This document shows positions 1 through 9,326 of a DNA stretch of 64,000 nt, piece after piece. Origin of the DNA: Spirosoma radiotolerans (GTDB lineage Bacteria; Bacteroidota; Bacteroidia; Cytophagales; Spirosomataceae). Numbering within the stretch: the stretch's first letter is position 1; each line of letters starts with the position of its first letter. The position numbers were made by a program, and so were the translations under genes. The notes under the pieces are model-generated. The model ran no database searches. It was given only the letters and a program-made list of their open reading frames with translations, and had not been told where the DNA came from. The stretch lies in assembly GCF_000974425.1 (NCBI RefSeq), contig NZ_CP010429.1, positions 6,965,353 through 7,029,352 of the forward strand, written 5' to 3'.

Positions 1-1117
1 TGGCATGGTACCAGTCTGTTCCCTCTTTGTTAGCTTTAACAATCCGGTAAAAATTATTCACGTCATCGGGGTCCGAATAATTCGGATCGACAGTATACAA
101 AGCTTCATCAACAGTCTGCGCGCCAGCCGGAGCAATATAATTAGGAAGTACAGGCGTGGCTCCGCTTCCATACTGGGCATCATTGATCGGTTCGCCGGGA
201 TTCGTGTTTTTTAAGGCTACCCATTTGAGGTTAGCCATCTCCTGCGGGGACAATGTATTCCACACGTTCCCCTGCTTAACCCGCTGGGTGCCATAGTACG
301 CATCATAACTGACTTTTACTTTTTCATTTTTACTTCCCCGTTTGGTCGTCAGAATGATTACACCGTTGGCGGCCCGCGCCCCATAAATGGAAGCCGCACC
401 GGCATCTTTCAGTACTTGCATCGAAGCGATATCATTCGGATTGAGATCATTAATCGTTGTCGTCGGTACGCCATCCACTACATAGAGGGGCGTGTTATTC
501 CCAAACGTATTGATACCCCGAATTCGCACCTGCGGAGCCTGACCAGGCTGACCGGATGTTTGTACCGTAACGCCCGAAGCGCGTCCCTGTAACTGATCGG
601 TTATTTGAGCTGTTGGTTGCTGATTGAGTTCTTTAACATCAATGACCGCTACTGATCCGGTCAGGTCTGCCTTCTTTTGTGTGCCGTAACCAATTACAAC
701 CACTTCGCCTAGTGATTTTGCATCGACCAGTAAACGGATTTCTAATGTAGTACGGTTATTCACGGCTACTTCCTGAGTAGCATAGCCAATGGAAGAGATA
801 ATCAGGACAGGCGCGCTATTTTCTGGAACGTTTAGTGTAAATCGACCCTCACCGTTGGTGGTTGTACCAACCGATGAGCTTCCTTTCAAGACAATTGTTG
901 CGCCGGGTAGAGGAGCGCCCGTATCGTCGAATACTTGCCCAGTAATCGGATAAAGAATTTTTGTGTTGGTGTTCAAATTGACCTTTCGTCGGTTTGTAAG
1001 ATGTATGGCTCTGTCATGAGCAAGCGTCGGGTTTATCGAAGCTATAGCCATAAATAAGGCCAGGCCATTTGTGATGCTGATTTGCCGTAGTTGAGTGAGG
1101 TACAGTTTTCTTAACAT
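1..1117 (-). CDS. SusC/RagA-family TonB-linked outer-membrane receptor, 5' part only
   Basis: The frame is open from an ATG at 1117 leftward to the window edge (372 codons), so the C-terminal barrel is missing. After a signal-like N-terminus comes a carboxypeptidase-regulatory-like domain (residues about 55-130, ITGQVFDDTGAPLPGATIV). It is followed by the SusC hallmark VVVIGYGTQKKADLTGSV and by plug-domain motifs including VRIRGINTF, LYVVDGVP and IYGARAANGVI. SusC proteins form the TonB-powered pore of Bacteroidota nutrient importers and normally pair with a SusD lipoprotein. The partner, if present, would lie beyond the left edge. The substrate cannot be told from this part. A perfect 42-bp palindrome lies about 117 bp upstream of the start. 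Confidence 0.93.
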   Translation of the reverse strand, partial: MLRKLYLTQLRQISITNGLALFMAIASINPTLAHDRAIHLTNRRKVNLNTNTKILYPITGQVFDDTGAPLPGATIVLKGSSSVGTTTNGEGRFTLNVPENSAPVLIISSIGYATQEVAVNNRTTLEIRLLVDAKSLGEVVVIGYGTQKKADLTGSVAVIDVKELNQQPTAQITDQLQGRASGVTVQTSGQPGQAPQVRIRGINTFGNNTPLYVVDGVPTTTINDLNPNDIASMQVLKDAGAASIYGARAANGVIILTTKRGSKNEKVKVSYDAYYGTQRVKQGNVWNTLSPQEMANLKWVALKNTNPGEPINDAQYGSGATPVLPNYIAPAGAQTVDEALYTVDPNYSDPDDVNNFYRIVKANKEGTDWYHA

Positions 1118-1233
1118 GCTTTTTGCGAGTTGAGTGATTGATTTTTACTGAAGTGTTTAGTTGGATGGAAAGGAGTAATGAAGGTCTGTTAGTAGCTTGG
1201 TAAGTGAAGGTTATCGTTTGCTTTTTGATTCGG

Positions 1234-1275
1234 AGTGTGTCTTTCCAACCGTGGCCACGGTTGGAAAGACACACT
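1234..1275. repeat. Perfect 42-bp palindrome upstream of the SusC gene
   Basis: Two 21-base arms centred on 1254/1255 are exact reverse complements with no spacer; the centre reads CCAACCGTGGCCACGGTTGG. The site lies 117 bp upstream of the SusC-like start at 1117. It could be a dispersed palindromic element, a regulator-binding site, or a hairpin in the leader RNA. It has no T-run on either side, so a simple terminator is unlikely. Confidence 0.85.
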
Positions 1276-2698
1276 TATGTATGAGTACTAAGTAATTATC
1301 AGCGCACTCAATCGCTCAAGGGGAACGGGCAAGCTTGCTTCAATGAAATCTTAATAGGAATAATCGGATAACTTTTTAGGTCTAATACGTACTACGTATC
1401 AGGAGGATAAATGTACTATTTCTCTGTCAGAATAATATATATATAAAAGGTCAAAATTTGAAATAAAAAGGTAATGATGATATATAATATAAAATATTAT
1501 ATTAGATATATAGATTTTTTAAGAATAATCAAAATATTAACATTTAATAGGCATAAATCACCATGAGTGAATGCTGATAAAACTTTTCATATATAAAATA
1601 TTAGGTAGCCTTTAGATAAGTCAGATCTCTGATTAATTGAGCAATGCTTTACCAAGCCTGAAATCGCCGACCTTTTATTGTAATCACTTTTGTTTGTACC
1701 ACACACCAGTCTTAATCCTTTGTAAATTTATTGCGATTAATGCAGGAAGTTTACTTAGGTTAAACTAGTGATTTTCAATTATATGTCTTAATTAAATTTT
1801 GCCTTAAAACGAATACAAGTGATGAACAGCCTATGCGGTTCAAAGCAGCTTTGCAAGTCTGAATTTAAGGCTACAACTATTAAATTGAAGTTTATCTATA
1901 TAGCTATGCTGTCTTAACTGGAGAAAGTGGCGGCTTTCATTTTACAAGCTGCTAGTAAAGTCAATGTGATCTTTGATAAGGCTCTCACTTTTAGAATTGA
2001 CGGAGTCAGGGAGGAAGTGGGCGTTGTGGTTTTAAAGATAGAGCAAAACCAGGTCGCATCGGCCCGGTTGATCGTTTACAATGAATTCCCTCATTGATCT
2101 ATATAATCGGCTATGAACTAGAGACAGACTACCATTTCAGGGACTGACAATGATCATGATACCTATTAATTTTTGCGTCAGGCCATTGAGCGTAACAGTA
2201 AGGATTTGTCATGTCCGTAAATCATTCGGAGGGTTTGACCCGTTTTGAAATTCATTCAAAACTTCAATGGTAAATAATTGAACAAAAAAATCGGAAAGTT
2301 AAGTTAGCCTCAGCAAGACTAGTCTTCAGCAGCCGTGTTCATAAACAAACAATCTCTTCTACGCCAGAAATCTAGTTGTTAATCCTATAAAATTGCCCGC
2401 TTGTAAAAGTTCTATAAGCGAATCATGAGCTATTAAATAGATTTACGAATACTGTAAATAAATTGTTTATTAAATATACGATTTATATATATTTACCCTG
2501 TACACGGTGCCCACTATATTCATACTATACGCTGATTAAGTCCAAAACCCGCGCTTCGATTTAATACAGGAGCTAGGGCAGTACGATAGTAGCCTAACCT
2601 GGATGAACAGTACCCGAAGAGTAAATACGCCGTTAAAAATAAACCAGTCCTGACTTAACTTTATTATCCTCACAGTCCCAAAATCCTACTGTTTATCC
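1276..2698. other. Long AT-rich intergenic region
   Basis: About 1.4 kb without a convincing complete gene. Positions 1420-1620 are extremely AT-rich, with runs of TA dinucleotides. A frame at 1918-2097 (+) has no ATG but reads like protein (for example FRIDGVREEVGVVVLKIEQN, then LIVYNEFPH and a stop). It could be the tail of a decayed small gene, possibly of the SnoaL/NTF2 kind, but I cannot assign it. The rest presumably carries promoters for the divergent SusC-like gene and the receiver-kinase gene. Confidence 0.5.
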
Positions 2699-3793
2699 AT
2701 GAAGCCTCACCTGTTAGTTATTGAAGATGAGGAGCCTATTCGACAGAATGTGGCCGAACTGTTGACCCTTAACAATTTTAGCGTACAAACAGCTCCAAAC
2801 GGCCGGGAAGGTATTACTCTGGCCATGCAGCAACACCCGGATCTCATCCTGTGTGATGTGATGATGCCCGGATTGGATGGCTTTCAAACCCTGGAAGTCA
2901 TTCGGTCTAACCCCATTTTAAGTTCGGTTCCCTTTTTATTTCTGACCGCCAAAACCGAGGCCATTGACAACCGAAAAGGAATGGCCTTGGGTGCCGATGA
3001 TTACTTGACAAAGCCTTTTAAGATCGACACATTGCTAAGCGCCATTTGGGCGCGGCTCCAGCGTGAAACGCACCGTAAAGCGCACATCCAGACGCTTATT
3101 CAGGAGCAGCTCTGGACCATTACAGGCGTCTCTACCCACGAATACAATACCTCCCTCACGGGCATATTGGGCTTTACTAGCCTACTGATGGATTATTACG
3201 GAGAGTTTAGCCGGACCGAGAATTTGTCAATGCTGAACATGATTAAAATTAATTGCTTACGACTAAAACGATCCCTGGACAATAATCGATTGATGACCCG
3301 ACTACAGAACATTAGCCCTTCAGACACTGCCTATGCTATTTTCAGTACGGGCCATTCCGTAATTAATGCGGCTATGATTGAAGAACGCCTTGGCTCCATC
3401 AGTTACCGACAGGATCGAACGGTTCCCCATCAAATAGAGGTAGAAAGCGCTCAGGTCGGTATTGCAAAAGATAATCTGATTAGTATCATAGACGAGTTAC
3501 TCGATAATGCCTGCAAATTTTCGACTGGTAGTCAGCCTGTCCACATAACCGGTCGCCAAGATGACTGCCAGTATTCGCTGACCATCAAAAACGATGGACA
3601 ACCCTTTAACACCGCTGACATGAAGCAAATCGAAGCATATCGGCAGTTTGAGCAGAGTCAATACGAACAGCAAGGATTTGGGCTGGGCCTGGCCATTGTT
3701 AAAAAGCTATTGGCGTTAAATAATGGCACTTTACTAATAGATAGCCTCTCAAGAAGCGAAACACAGCTAAGGGTGTATCTGCCCTTGATGTAA
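2699..3793 (+). CDS. Receiver-histidine kinase fusion protein
   Basis: This is a cytoplasmic signalling protein of 364 aa in which a receiver domain precedes a kinase core. The receiver (residues 1-115) has the acidic cluster E9-D10-E11, phospho-acceptor D53 in LILCDVMMPGLDG, T83 and K105 in DDYLTKPF. An H-box-like segment holds H147 (HEYNTSLTGILGF). The HATPase part has an N-box at N270 (IIDELLDNACKFS), a G1 box KNDGQPF and a G2 box GFGLGLAIV. There is no membrane segment, sensor domain or DNA-binding domain. It probably relays phosphate from another kinase, with the adjacent multi-PAS kinase the obvious candidate (195 bp downstream, same strand). The receiver closely resembles that of the LytTR regulator at 7842-8591. 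Family assignment is firm; the role in a relay is inferred. Confidence 0.9.
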   Translation: MKPHLLVIEDEEPIRQNVAELLTLNNFSVQTAPNGREGITLAMQQHPDLILCDVMMPGLDGFQTLEVIRSNPILSSVPFLFLTAKTEAIDNRKGMALGADDYLTKPFKIDTLLSAIWARLQRETHRKAHIQTLIQEQLWTITGVSTHEYNTSLTGILGFTSLLMDYYGEFSRTENLSMLNMIKINCLRLKRSLDNNRLMTRLQNISPSDTAYAIFSTGHSVINAAMIEERLGSISYRQDRTVPHQIEVESAQVGIAKDNLISIIDELLDNACKFSTGSQPVHITGRQDDCQYSLTIKNDGQPFNTADMKQIEAYRQFEQSQYEQQGFGLGLAIVKKLLALNNGTLLIDSLSRSETQLRVYLPLM

Positions 3794-3988
3794 AGGCGGG
3801 ATTATAGGTTGACTTTCACAGGTTGGAAGCGAAGGCAGCAGGTTTTAATGGCCGCTTAGCAGGGGTTAGCCCGGGTTAAAGCGACTGGACAATGTTGGCT
3901 GACCAGAATAAGCTACAGTAGCTAAGCAGAACTGGCGGGCAATTCCCCTCACAAGTAGTCAAGGCTGGTTAAGCTGGTCTCATTCACC

Positions 3989-6900
3989 ATGAAGATTCCT
4001 TTGCGGGCAGCCCAATTAACGGGTTTTGCCGAACAAGCGACCCAAGAGCGGTCCTTATTTTTCTTCACCCCTATACGTAATGAGCAGGGTCGCCTAATTA
4101 ACTTACAGCTCTTCCAGGGCGGTCAATGGGCAGTCGGGGCGGACATTCCGGAGTCCTACTTATCTGACTGGGTAGTCCCTAAAGTAGAGGCTTATCTGTC
4201 CCGCCTTTGGCCGGCACTTGAACAGGGCATCAGCTGCTGGCTGGACTGCCAACTCACACCCCAAACGTCAGGCAAGCTAACGATTACTCCCATTCAGAAT
4301 GGGTATCTGGTTGAGCTTCAATCCAACGATGCCTCTCCTCCGGCTCAGCTAGCGTCCGATCCCTTTCTGTCCCTGATGCAGGATCAAATTCAGAAAGAGC
4401 AACACCGACGGGTGACGGATTCGATGCTGCAAGTAGTGGCCCGACAGGTGCCTTGCCAGCAAATAATTTATTATACATTCACCACAAACGATCCGCTAGC
4501 CCTGGTTCAATACCAGTTAGTAAAGGGAGAGAGTAATGGGCCTGTCTGTATTCCTAGCGTGAGTATGGACTACCTGCGGGGCGGCAAGCCAATCATTGAT
4601 CAGCAAATCGAAGCCCACACCCCGGGCCTGGCCACTGCACTTTCCCTCTATCAGCTTGGGTATCGTTCGTTCATGCTATTGCCCCTGCTGGCAAACAATC
4701 AACTGCTGGGCGCCCTGCTGGTGATGGATGCGAGCGCTCACTTTTTTACCGCTTCTTATCAGAGTCTCCTTTCGAAGTGCGCCCATTCTCTAAGTGAAAG
4801 CCTTTTTGCCGAAACCGAACGGCGATTACCTATTCTGTTGGATGAGATGAATCAGCTTCTGGATGCGGTTGTGTTTAATACGCCGGTAGCGCTGGCTCTT
4901 TTTCGACCCGTTTGGCAACAGGATCAGATTACAGATTTCACTTATCTCTTGACCAACCCGGCCAATGCCGCGATAACCGGGCGTAGCATTGCACAGATGG
5001 CGGCTCAGACGCTGAGAACCTTGTTTCCCCAGACTACCCGAGAGGGGCTTTTCGAGCGCCTGGTGAAGGTTGCTCAAACGGGTATATCCCAGCAGTACCA
5101 AGCACTCGCCCAGCACGATGGGCTTTCACACTGGGGGCAATTTACACTCTCGAAGGTGGGAGAGAACGTGCTGTTCACCGTTATGGATATATCTGCCCTT
5201 AAACAAAACCAGGCACTACTTAACCATCAGAATGCTCAGTTAGAGGAACAAATTTTGGCGCATTCCAGACAAATTAATAAACTGTCGGTTCTACAAAATG
5301 CAATCTTAAAGCATGACGGTCAAGCTATTATTTCGACCAGTATCGATGGTATGATCCAAACGGCCAATCAGGCCTGTGAAAAATTATTGGATTACTCGGT
5401 TCAGGAACTATTGGGGCTGTACGTACAAGTGAAACCTGACCGTGTTGCCAATTCATTGCCTGTCATTTCTTTCCATCCCACCAAACAAGCCAATGGCACG
5501 ACCGACATCTTGCAGCAAGCGCTGAATGGTGAGCATTATTCAAATATGGAATCGGTGGTCATAACCAAAACGGGTACGACTATTCCCATTCTTTTGTCAG
5601 CGATTAGTTTGCATGATGAAGACGGTGTGGTCATTGGCTATCTAGGAGTTGCCTCCAATATCTCCGCCTTAAAAGCGGTTCAGGGGCGACTTCGCCAGAA
5701 GAATCGGGAACTGAGCACCTTCTTCGAAAACGCCTTGGATATGCACTGTATCTCCGATAGCCGGGGCAATATATCTAAAGTAAACAAGGCCTTTCAAACT
5801 GCTCTGGGCTATTCAGCGGCAGAGCTAAGGGCGATTCCGTTTTTGCAGTTGATTCATCCCGATGAGCAGAAATTCGTGTACCAGCAGCTGCTGCAACCTA
5901 TCCTCCAGCAACCGGTTCGCAAACAGATTAACCAGATGCGTTGTAAAGATGGCACCTACCGCATCATCGAGTGGAATGCCATTGGCATCGATGGGGTGGT
6001 ATATGGATCGGCCCACGACATTACCCAACAACAAGAGTCGGAAATTCAGCTACGGAATCTCAATCAGCGGCTACAGTTAGCCACCCAAAGCGTCGGACAG
6101 GGTGTTTGGGAAATCGATTATGAACGGAATTGCTTGCTGTGGGACGACCGCTTATGGGAAATACACGGTTTGGAATCTGGCCAGGCCGACTGGTCTTTTC
6201 AAAAGTATCTGACCCTGGTTCACCCCAAAGATCTTCCCGCTTTTCTGGATCGCGTTCAATCAGACACACAGAAGGATACGCTTTGGAATCAAACGCGAAT
6301 CGTTCGGCCCGATGGCGCGATTCGCTACACTGAAACCAACGGAATCCTTATGCGGAACCAACAAGGAAAACCGGTCCGGGCAATCGGGGTGATGTGGGAT
6401 GTGACCGAACGAAAGCTGGCTGAAGAAGCCCTGCGTGAAAGCGAACAGCGGTTTCGCGAGATTGCCGAGAACGTTGATGAAGTCTTCTGGATTCACTCGG
6501 CTGATCCCTTTCGCTTACTTTACATCAACCCGGCCTATGAACGAATCTGGAACCGTTCGGTTCAGAGTATTTACGACGATACGACCACCTTTATGGAGGG
6601 AATCGTGGCCGAAGACCGACCGGCGGTGCAGGCTCTTTTTGGGGATTATTTGGCGGGCAAGGAAGGACAACTGGACTACCGGCTCGAGCAAGCTGACGGA
6701 TCAATACGCTGGCTGTCAGTGCGTACTTTTATCGTCCGTGATGGGGCGGGACAGATTACCCGGCACCTGGGCATTGTCAATGACATTACTGGGCAAAAAG
6801 AAAAAGAACTCGTCTTGTTGGAATCGCTACAGCGGGAGCAGGAGCTCAATCAGCTCAAATCGCAGTTCGTCTCGACGGCCTCCCATGAATTCCGAACCCC

Positions 6901-7582
6901 GCTGACCACCATTCAGTCTAGTGTTGACCTCATTACGATGTATCTAAATCTGCCTCCGGTCACGGCCCGCGCATCGATTGAGCATCATGTAGCGGTGATT
7001 CAGAAAGAAATTGAAAAGTTTGATACGCTGCTGTCTGACTTGCTGACCATTGGAAAAATTGAAGCGGGCAAAATAGCCTTCACCCCCCGGTGGGTAGACC
7101 TCCTCGCACTAATTAACGAACTGATAGCCCTTCATTTTAGGGGACATCTCTTCGATGATCGTAGCGTTGTGTTGCTTGTAGAGGGGACACCCCGACGGGT
7201 CTACTTGGATGATAAACTGATGAGTCATGTGCTGGTCAATCTGCTGTCGAATGCCTTTAAGTTTTCCAGCGATACTTCACCCTGCTTACGAGTCGTATTT
7301 AACCATAGTAACCTGATGCTGGCCGTGGTGGATACAGGTATTGGTATACCATCGGAGGAGCTATCAACTCTATTTCAGGCCTTCTTTCGGGCCAGTAATA
7401 CAGCGGGTATCCAGGGCACAGGATTAGGGTTGGTGATTGCCCGGCAGTTTGTTGAACTGCACCGAGGCCAGCTAAGTGTAGAGAGCGAGGAGAATAAGGG
7501 GACCACATTTACCATTCGCTTGCCAGCCGAGCCGGAAGTTCAGTCTACGGCAAGGGATGATACCCAGGTAACGTCGGGGTAG
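3989..7582 (+). CDS. Soluble GAF/multi-PAS sensor histidine kinase
   Basis: A 1197-aa kinase with no obvious signal peptide or membrane helix. The apparent order is a divergent PAS-like N-terminus (1-120), a GAF-like domain (about 130-275), and PAS domains near 288-400, 431-555, 573-690, 694-812 and 814-940. The HisKA domain follows with H966 in STASHEFRTPL, then the HATPase with N1088 (NLLSNAFKFS), G1 VVDTGIGIP and G2 GTGLGLVIARQF. It lacks its own receiver, so an external response regulator is needed. The receiver-kinase just upstream and the LytTR regulator just downstream (convergent) are natural partners. From residue 814 on, it is strikingly similar to the C-terminus of the beta-propeller kinase at 9327-13061. 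The multiple PAS/GAF modules suggest integration of cytoplasmic redox, ligand or light cues, but no cofactor residue is diagnostic. Confidence 0.93.
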   Translation: MKIPLRAAQLTGFAEQATQERSLFFFTPIRNEQGRLINLQLFQGGQWAVGADIPESYLSDWVVPKVEAYLSRLWPALEQGISCWLDCQLTPQTSGKLTITPIQNGYLVELQSNDASPPAQLASDPFLSLMQDQIQKEQHRRVTDSMLQVVARQVPCQQIIYYTFTTNDPLALVQYQLVKGESNGPVCIPSVSMDYLRGGKPIIDQQIEAHTPGLATALSLYQLGYRSFMLLPLLANNQLLGALLVMDASAHFFTASYQSLLSKCAHSLSESLFAETERRLPILLDEMNQLLDAVVFNTPVALALFRPVWQQDQITDFTYLLTNPANAAITGRSIAQMAAQTLRTLFPQTTREGLFERLVKVAQTGISQQYQALAQHDGLSHWGQFTLSKVGENVLFTVMDISALKQNQALLNHQNAQLEEQILAHSRQINKLSVLQNAILKHDGQAIISTSIDGMIQTANQACEKLLDYSVQELLGLYVQVKPDRVANSLPVISFHPTKQANGTTDILQQALNGEHYSNMESVVITKTGTTIPILLSAISLHDEDGVVIGYLGVASNISALKAVQGRLRQKNRELSTFFENALDMHCISDSRGNISKVNKAFQTALGYSAAELRAIPFLQLIHPDEQKFVYQQLLQPILQQPVRKQINQMRCKDGTYRIIEWNAIGIDGVVYGSAHDITQQQESEIQLRNLNQRLQLATQSVGQGVWEIDYERNCLLWDDRLWEIHGLESGQADWSFQKYLTLVHPKDLPAFLDRVQSDTQKDTLWNQTRIVRPDGAIRYTETNGILMRNQQGKPVRAIGVMWDVTERKLAEEALRESEQRFREIAENVDEVFWIHSADPFRLLYINPAYERIWNRSVQSIYDDTTTFMEGIVAEDRPAVQALFGDYLAGKEGQLDYRLEQADGSIRWLSVRTFIVRDGAGQITRHLGIVNDITGQKEKELVLLESLQREQELNQLKSQFVSTASHEFRTPLTTIQSSVDLITMYLNLPPVTARASIEHHVAVIQKEIEKFDTLLSDLLTIGKIEAGKIAFTPRWVDLLALINELIALHFRGHLFDDRSVVLLVEGTPRRVYLDDKLMSHVLVNLLSNAFKFSSDTSPCLRVVFNHSNLMLAVVDTGIGIPSEELSTLFQAFFRASNTAGIQGTGLGLVIARQFVELHRGQLSVESEENKGTTFTIRLPAEPEVQSTARDDTQVTSG

Positions 7583-7811
7583 TTTTGTATTCGACTTGTC
7601 CTAGAGTCGAACGATTACGCGATTACCATTGAACATCCAGGACAAATTACAGTCCAGCGTGCATTGATCGACCTCGTCGAAGAAGCGCGTTCTGTTAAGA
7701 GTTTAGGCTTTATAGCCCCGATAAATGTAATTGTATTGCAGAAGATTACGGACAATATCGCGCAGGATGGCTAGGCACACATTATGCTGATTTACAACTA
7801 GAATGCCCACT

Positions 7812-7835
7812 AGTAAACGATACCATTCGTTTACT
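7812..7835 (-). terminator. Possible hairpin after the LytTR regulator gene
   Basis: Perfect 9-base arms (AGTAAACGA / TCGTTTACT) with a 6-base loop lie 6 bp past the stop codon of the minus-strand regulator. There is no T-run, so intrinsic termination is uncertain. It may also serve as a roadblock between the convergent kinase and regulator genes. Confidence 0.35.
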
Positions 7836-7841
7836 TCCAAA

Positions 7842-8591
7842 TCATGGATACGAACCAGCTAACCAGTGCTTAAATTGACCAAACCGGGCTCTGGTTAGAG
7901 TGGCTTGCTGGCTCTGACCGACGAGATCTAAATAAAGGCAGTACTTGCCTTTATCCCAGTACGTGTATTTTCGAACCGTTTGCCGATGAAGTAGCACTTG
8001 CCGGTTAGCCCGAAAAAACTGCGTGGGGTCAAGTTCAGCAGTTAAGGTGTCTAAGCTTCGATTGATTTGAAAGGTGCCCAACGGATGTTGCACAAAACAC
8101 TGCCGGTTGACCACATAGAAGTATAGGCACTCGGCCGTTAGCAAGATCATTGTGCCTTTTTCGTCGTGCCCCTGGATCGTGGATAGATAACCCATAGGGG
8201 GGCGTGGGGTTGGAGTCAGGAGGTAACGTTTCAGCCGGCTCTCGACAGCGGCCAGTAAATCTTTGATCATGAAGGGCTTGGTCAGGTAATCATCCGCTCC
8301 CAAACTCATCCCCCGGCGCAAATCGACCATGTCGGATTTGGCGGTCAAAAAGACGAAGGGAAGGTGGGCCAGGCCAGGATTCCGGCGAATCGCTTCGAGC
8401 ACCTGATAGCCATCCATCTGGGGCATCATGATATCACATAAAATCAAATCAGGCGGACGTTGGCTGGCCAACGCTAGTCCACTTAGGCCACTCGAAGCGG
8501 AAGCCACCTCATAGCCAGAAAGGGTTAAGAGTTCAACTAGATTGTGGCGTATTTGATCTTCGTCTTCAATAATTAACAGGTGGGTGGACAT
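7842..8591 (-). CDS. LytTR-family DNA-binding response regulator
   Basis: A 249-aa two-domain regulator. The N-terminal receiver (1-115) has E9-D10, phospho-acceptor D53 in LILCDIMMPQMDG, T83 and K105 in DDYLTKPF. The C-terminal LytTR domain (about 140-245) carries the typical FFRANRQVLLHRQTVRKY segment. LytTR proteins bind paired direct repeats and usually activate nearby genes. It is the only DNA-binding regulator in the signalling cluster and sits between two histidine kinases that lack receivers, so it is the likely output for one or both. It is transcribed toward the multi-PAS kinase gene. Its receiver resembles that of the receiver-kinase fusion closely enough to suggest duplication or shared specificity. 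Confidence 0.93.
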   Translation of the reverse strand: MSTHLLIIEDEDQIRHNLVELLTLSGYEVASASSGLSGLALASQRPPDLILCDIMMPQMDGYQVLEAIRRNPGLAHLPFVFLTAKSDMVDLRRGMSLGADDYLTKPFMIKDLLAAVESRLKRYLLTPTPRPPMGYLSTIQGHDEKGTMILLTAECLYFYVVNRQCFVQHPLGTFQINRSLDTLTAELDPTQFFRANRQVLLHRQTVRKYTYWDKGKYCLYLDLVGQSQQATLTRARFGQFKHWLAGSYP

Positions 8592-9326
8592 GTACAGTTG
8601 AGGTATGGAAGTTGGGTTTGCTAGTCTATGCTTTGGGTATACGGTTGGTGGAGCGTTTATGGTTTTCCAGGTCCAATGCCTTTGCAGAAGGCACCAATAA
8701 AGCCAATGACAGTTTCATACTTTGGGAAAAATTTATAGAAATCCCGATTCGAAACGACCATTATTAATTGGAAGGATAACCAAAGACGCTTACCCGCCTT
8801 TTTATCGAAATTCTTTGGTCAACTTCAATAGCCGGTAAGCTAAACCAAGCGGGCGCCCAACGCTAACTATGTTGACTTTCTAAATTAAACTGCTAGTTGA
8901 AGTGATATAATGGTCGTTTGAGGCAACTTCGTGTACTAAAGATATGAAAAAATGAAAACATAAATCTATTTAAGCCAATTTATCAAGTATAAAGTGTATT
9001 TCTGATGAGAAAACGTTCTCAAATAATATTTTTGAGGGAATTTGGTTGACTATAGTGATTAGCCACTAGCCATCCCCTTAACTTACTGCATAAACTCTTT
9101 TTTCTCAACCAACTTAGTGTTACCTCCTGTGAATAAAGATAACTTTAATTAAGTTTACATTATTCATCCCTTTCTCTTTTTAGTTGATACAGCGGTACAG
9201 ATAACCCATTTATAGCTTAGTCTGCTTGCGCCTTTACCCGGACAAAAAGTGAAGAAACAATTGGCTAGCTAAAAGGGGCAAATTCAACAATATTTTAGTA
9301 TATACATTGCCTTTGTTGAGCAAGAT
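8592..9326. other. Divergent intergenic region between the LytTR regulator and the propeller kinase
   Basis: About 735 bp separate the start codons of two divergently transcribed signalling genes. I see no gene, tRNA or strong repeat in it. It is moderately AT-rich and is the place to expect promoters of both genes and possible LytTR binding sites. I could not identify a convincing -33/-7 pair by eye. Confidence 0.5.

Noticed and set aside
1014..1274. An 86-codon minus-strand open frame overlapping the SusC-like start
   Set aside because: It is in another frame than the SusC-like gene, part of it is only the translated palindrome, and it overlaps the real signal peptide coding region.
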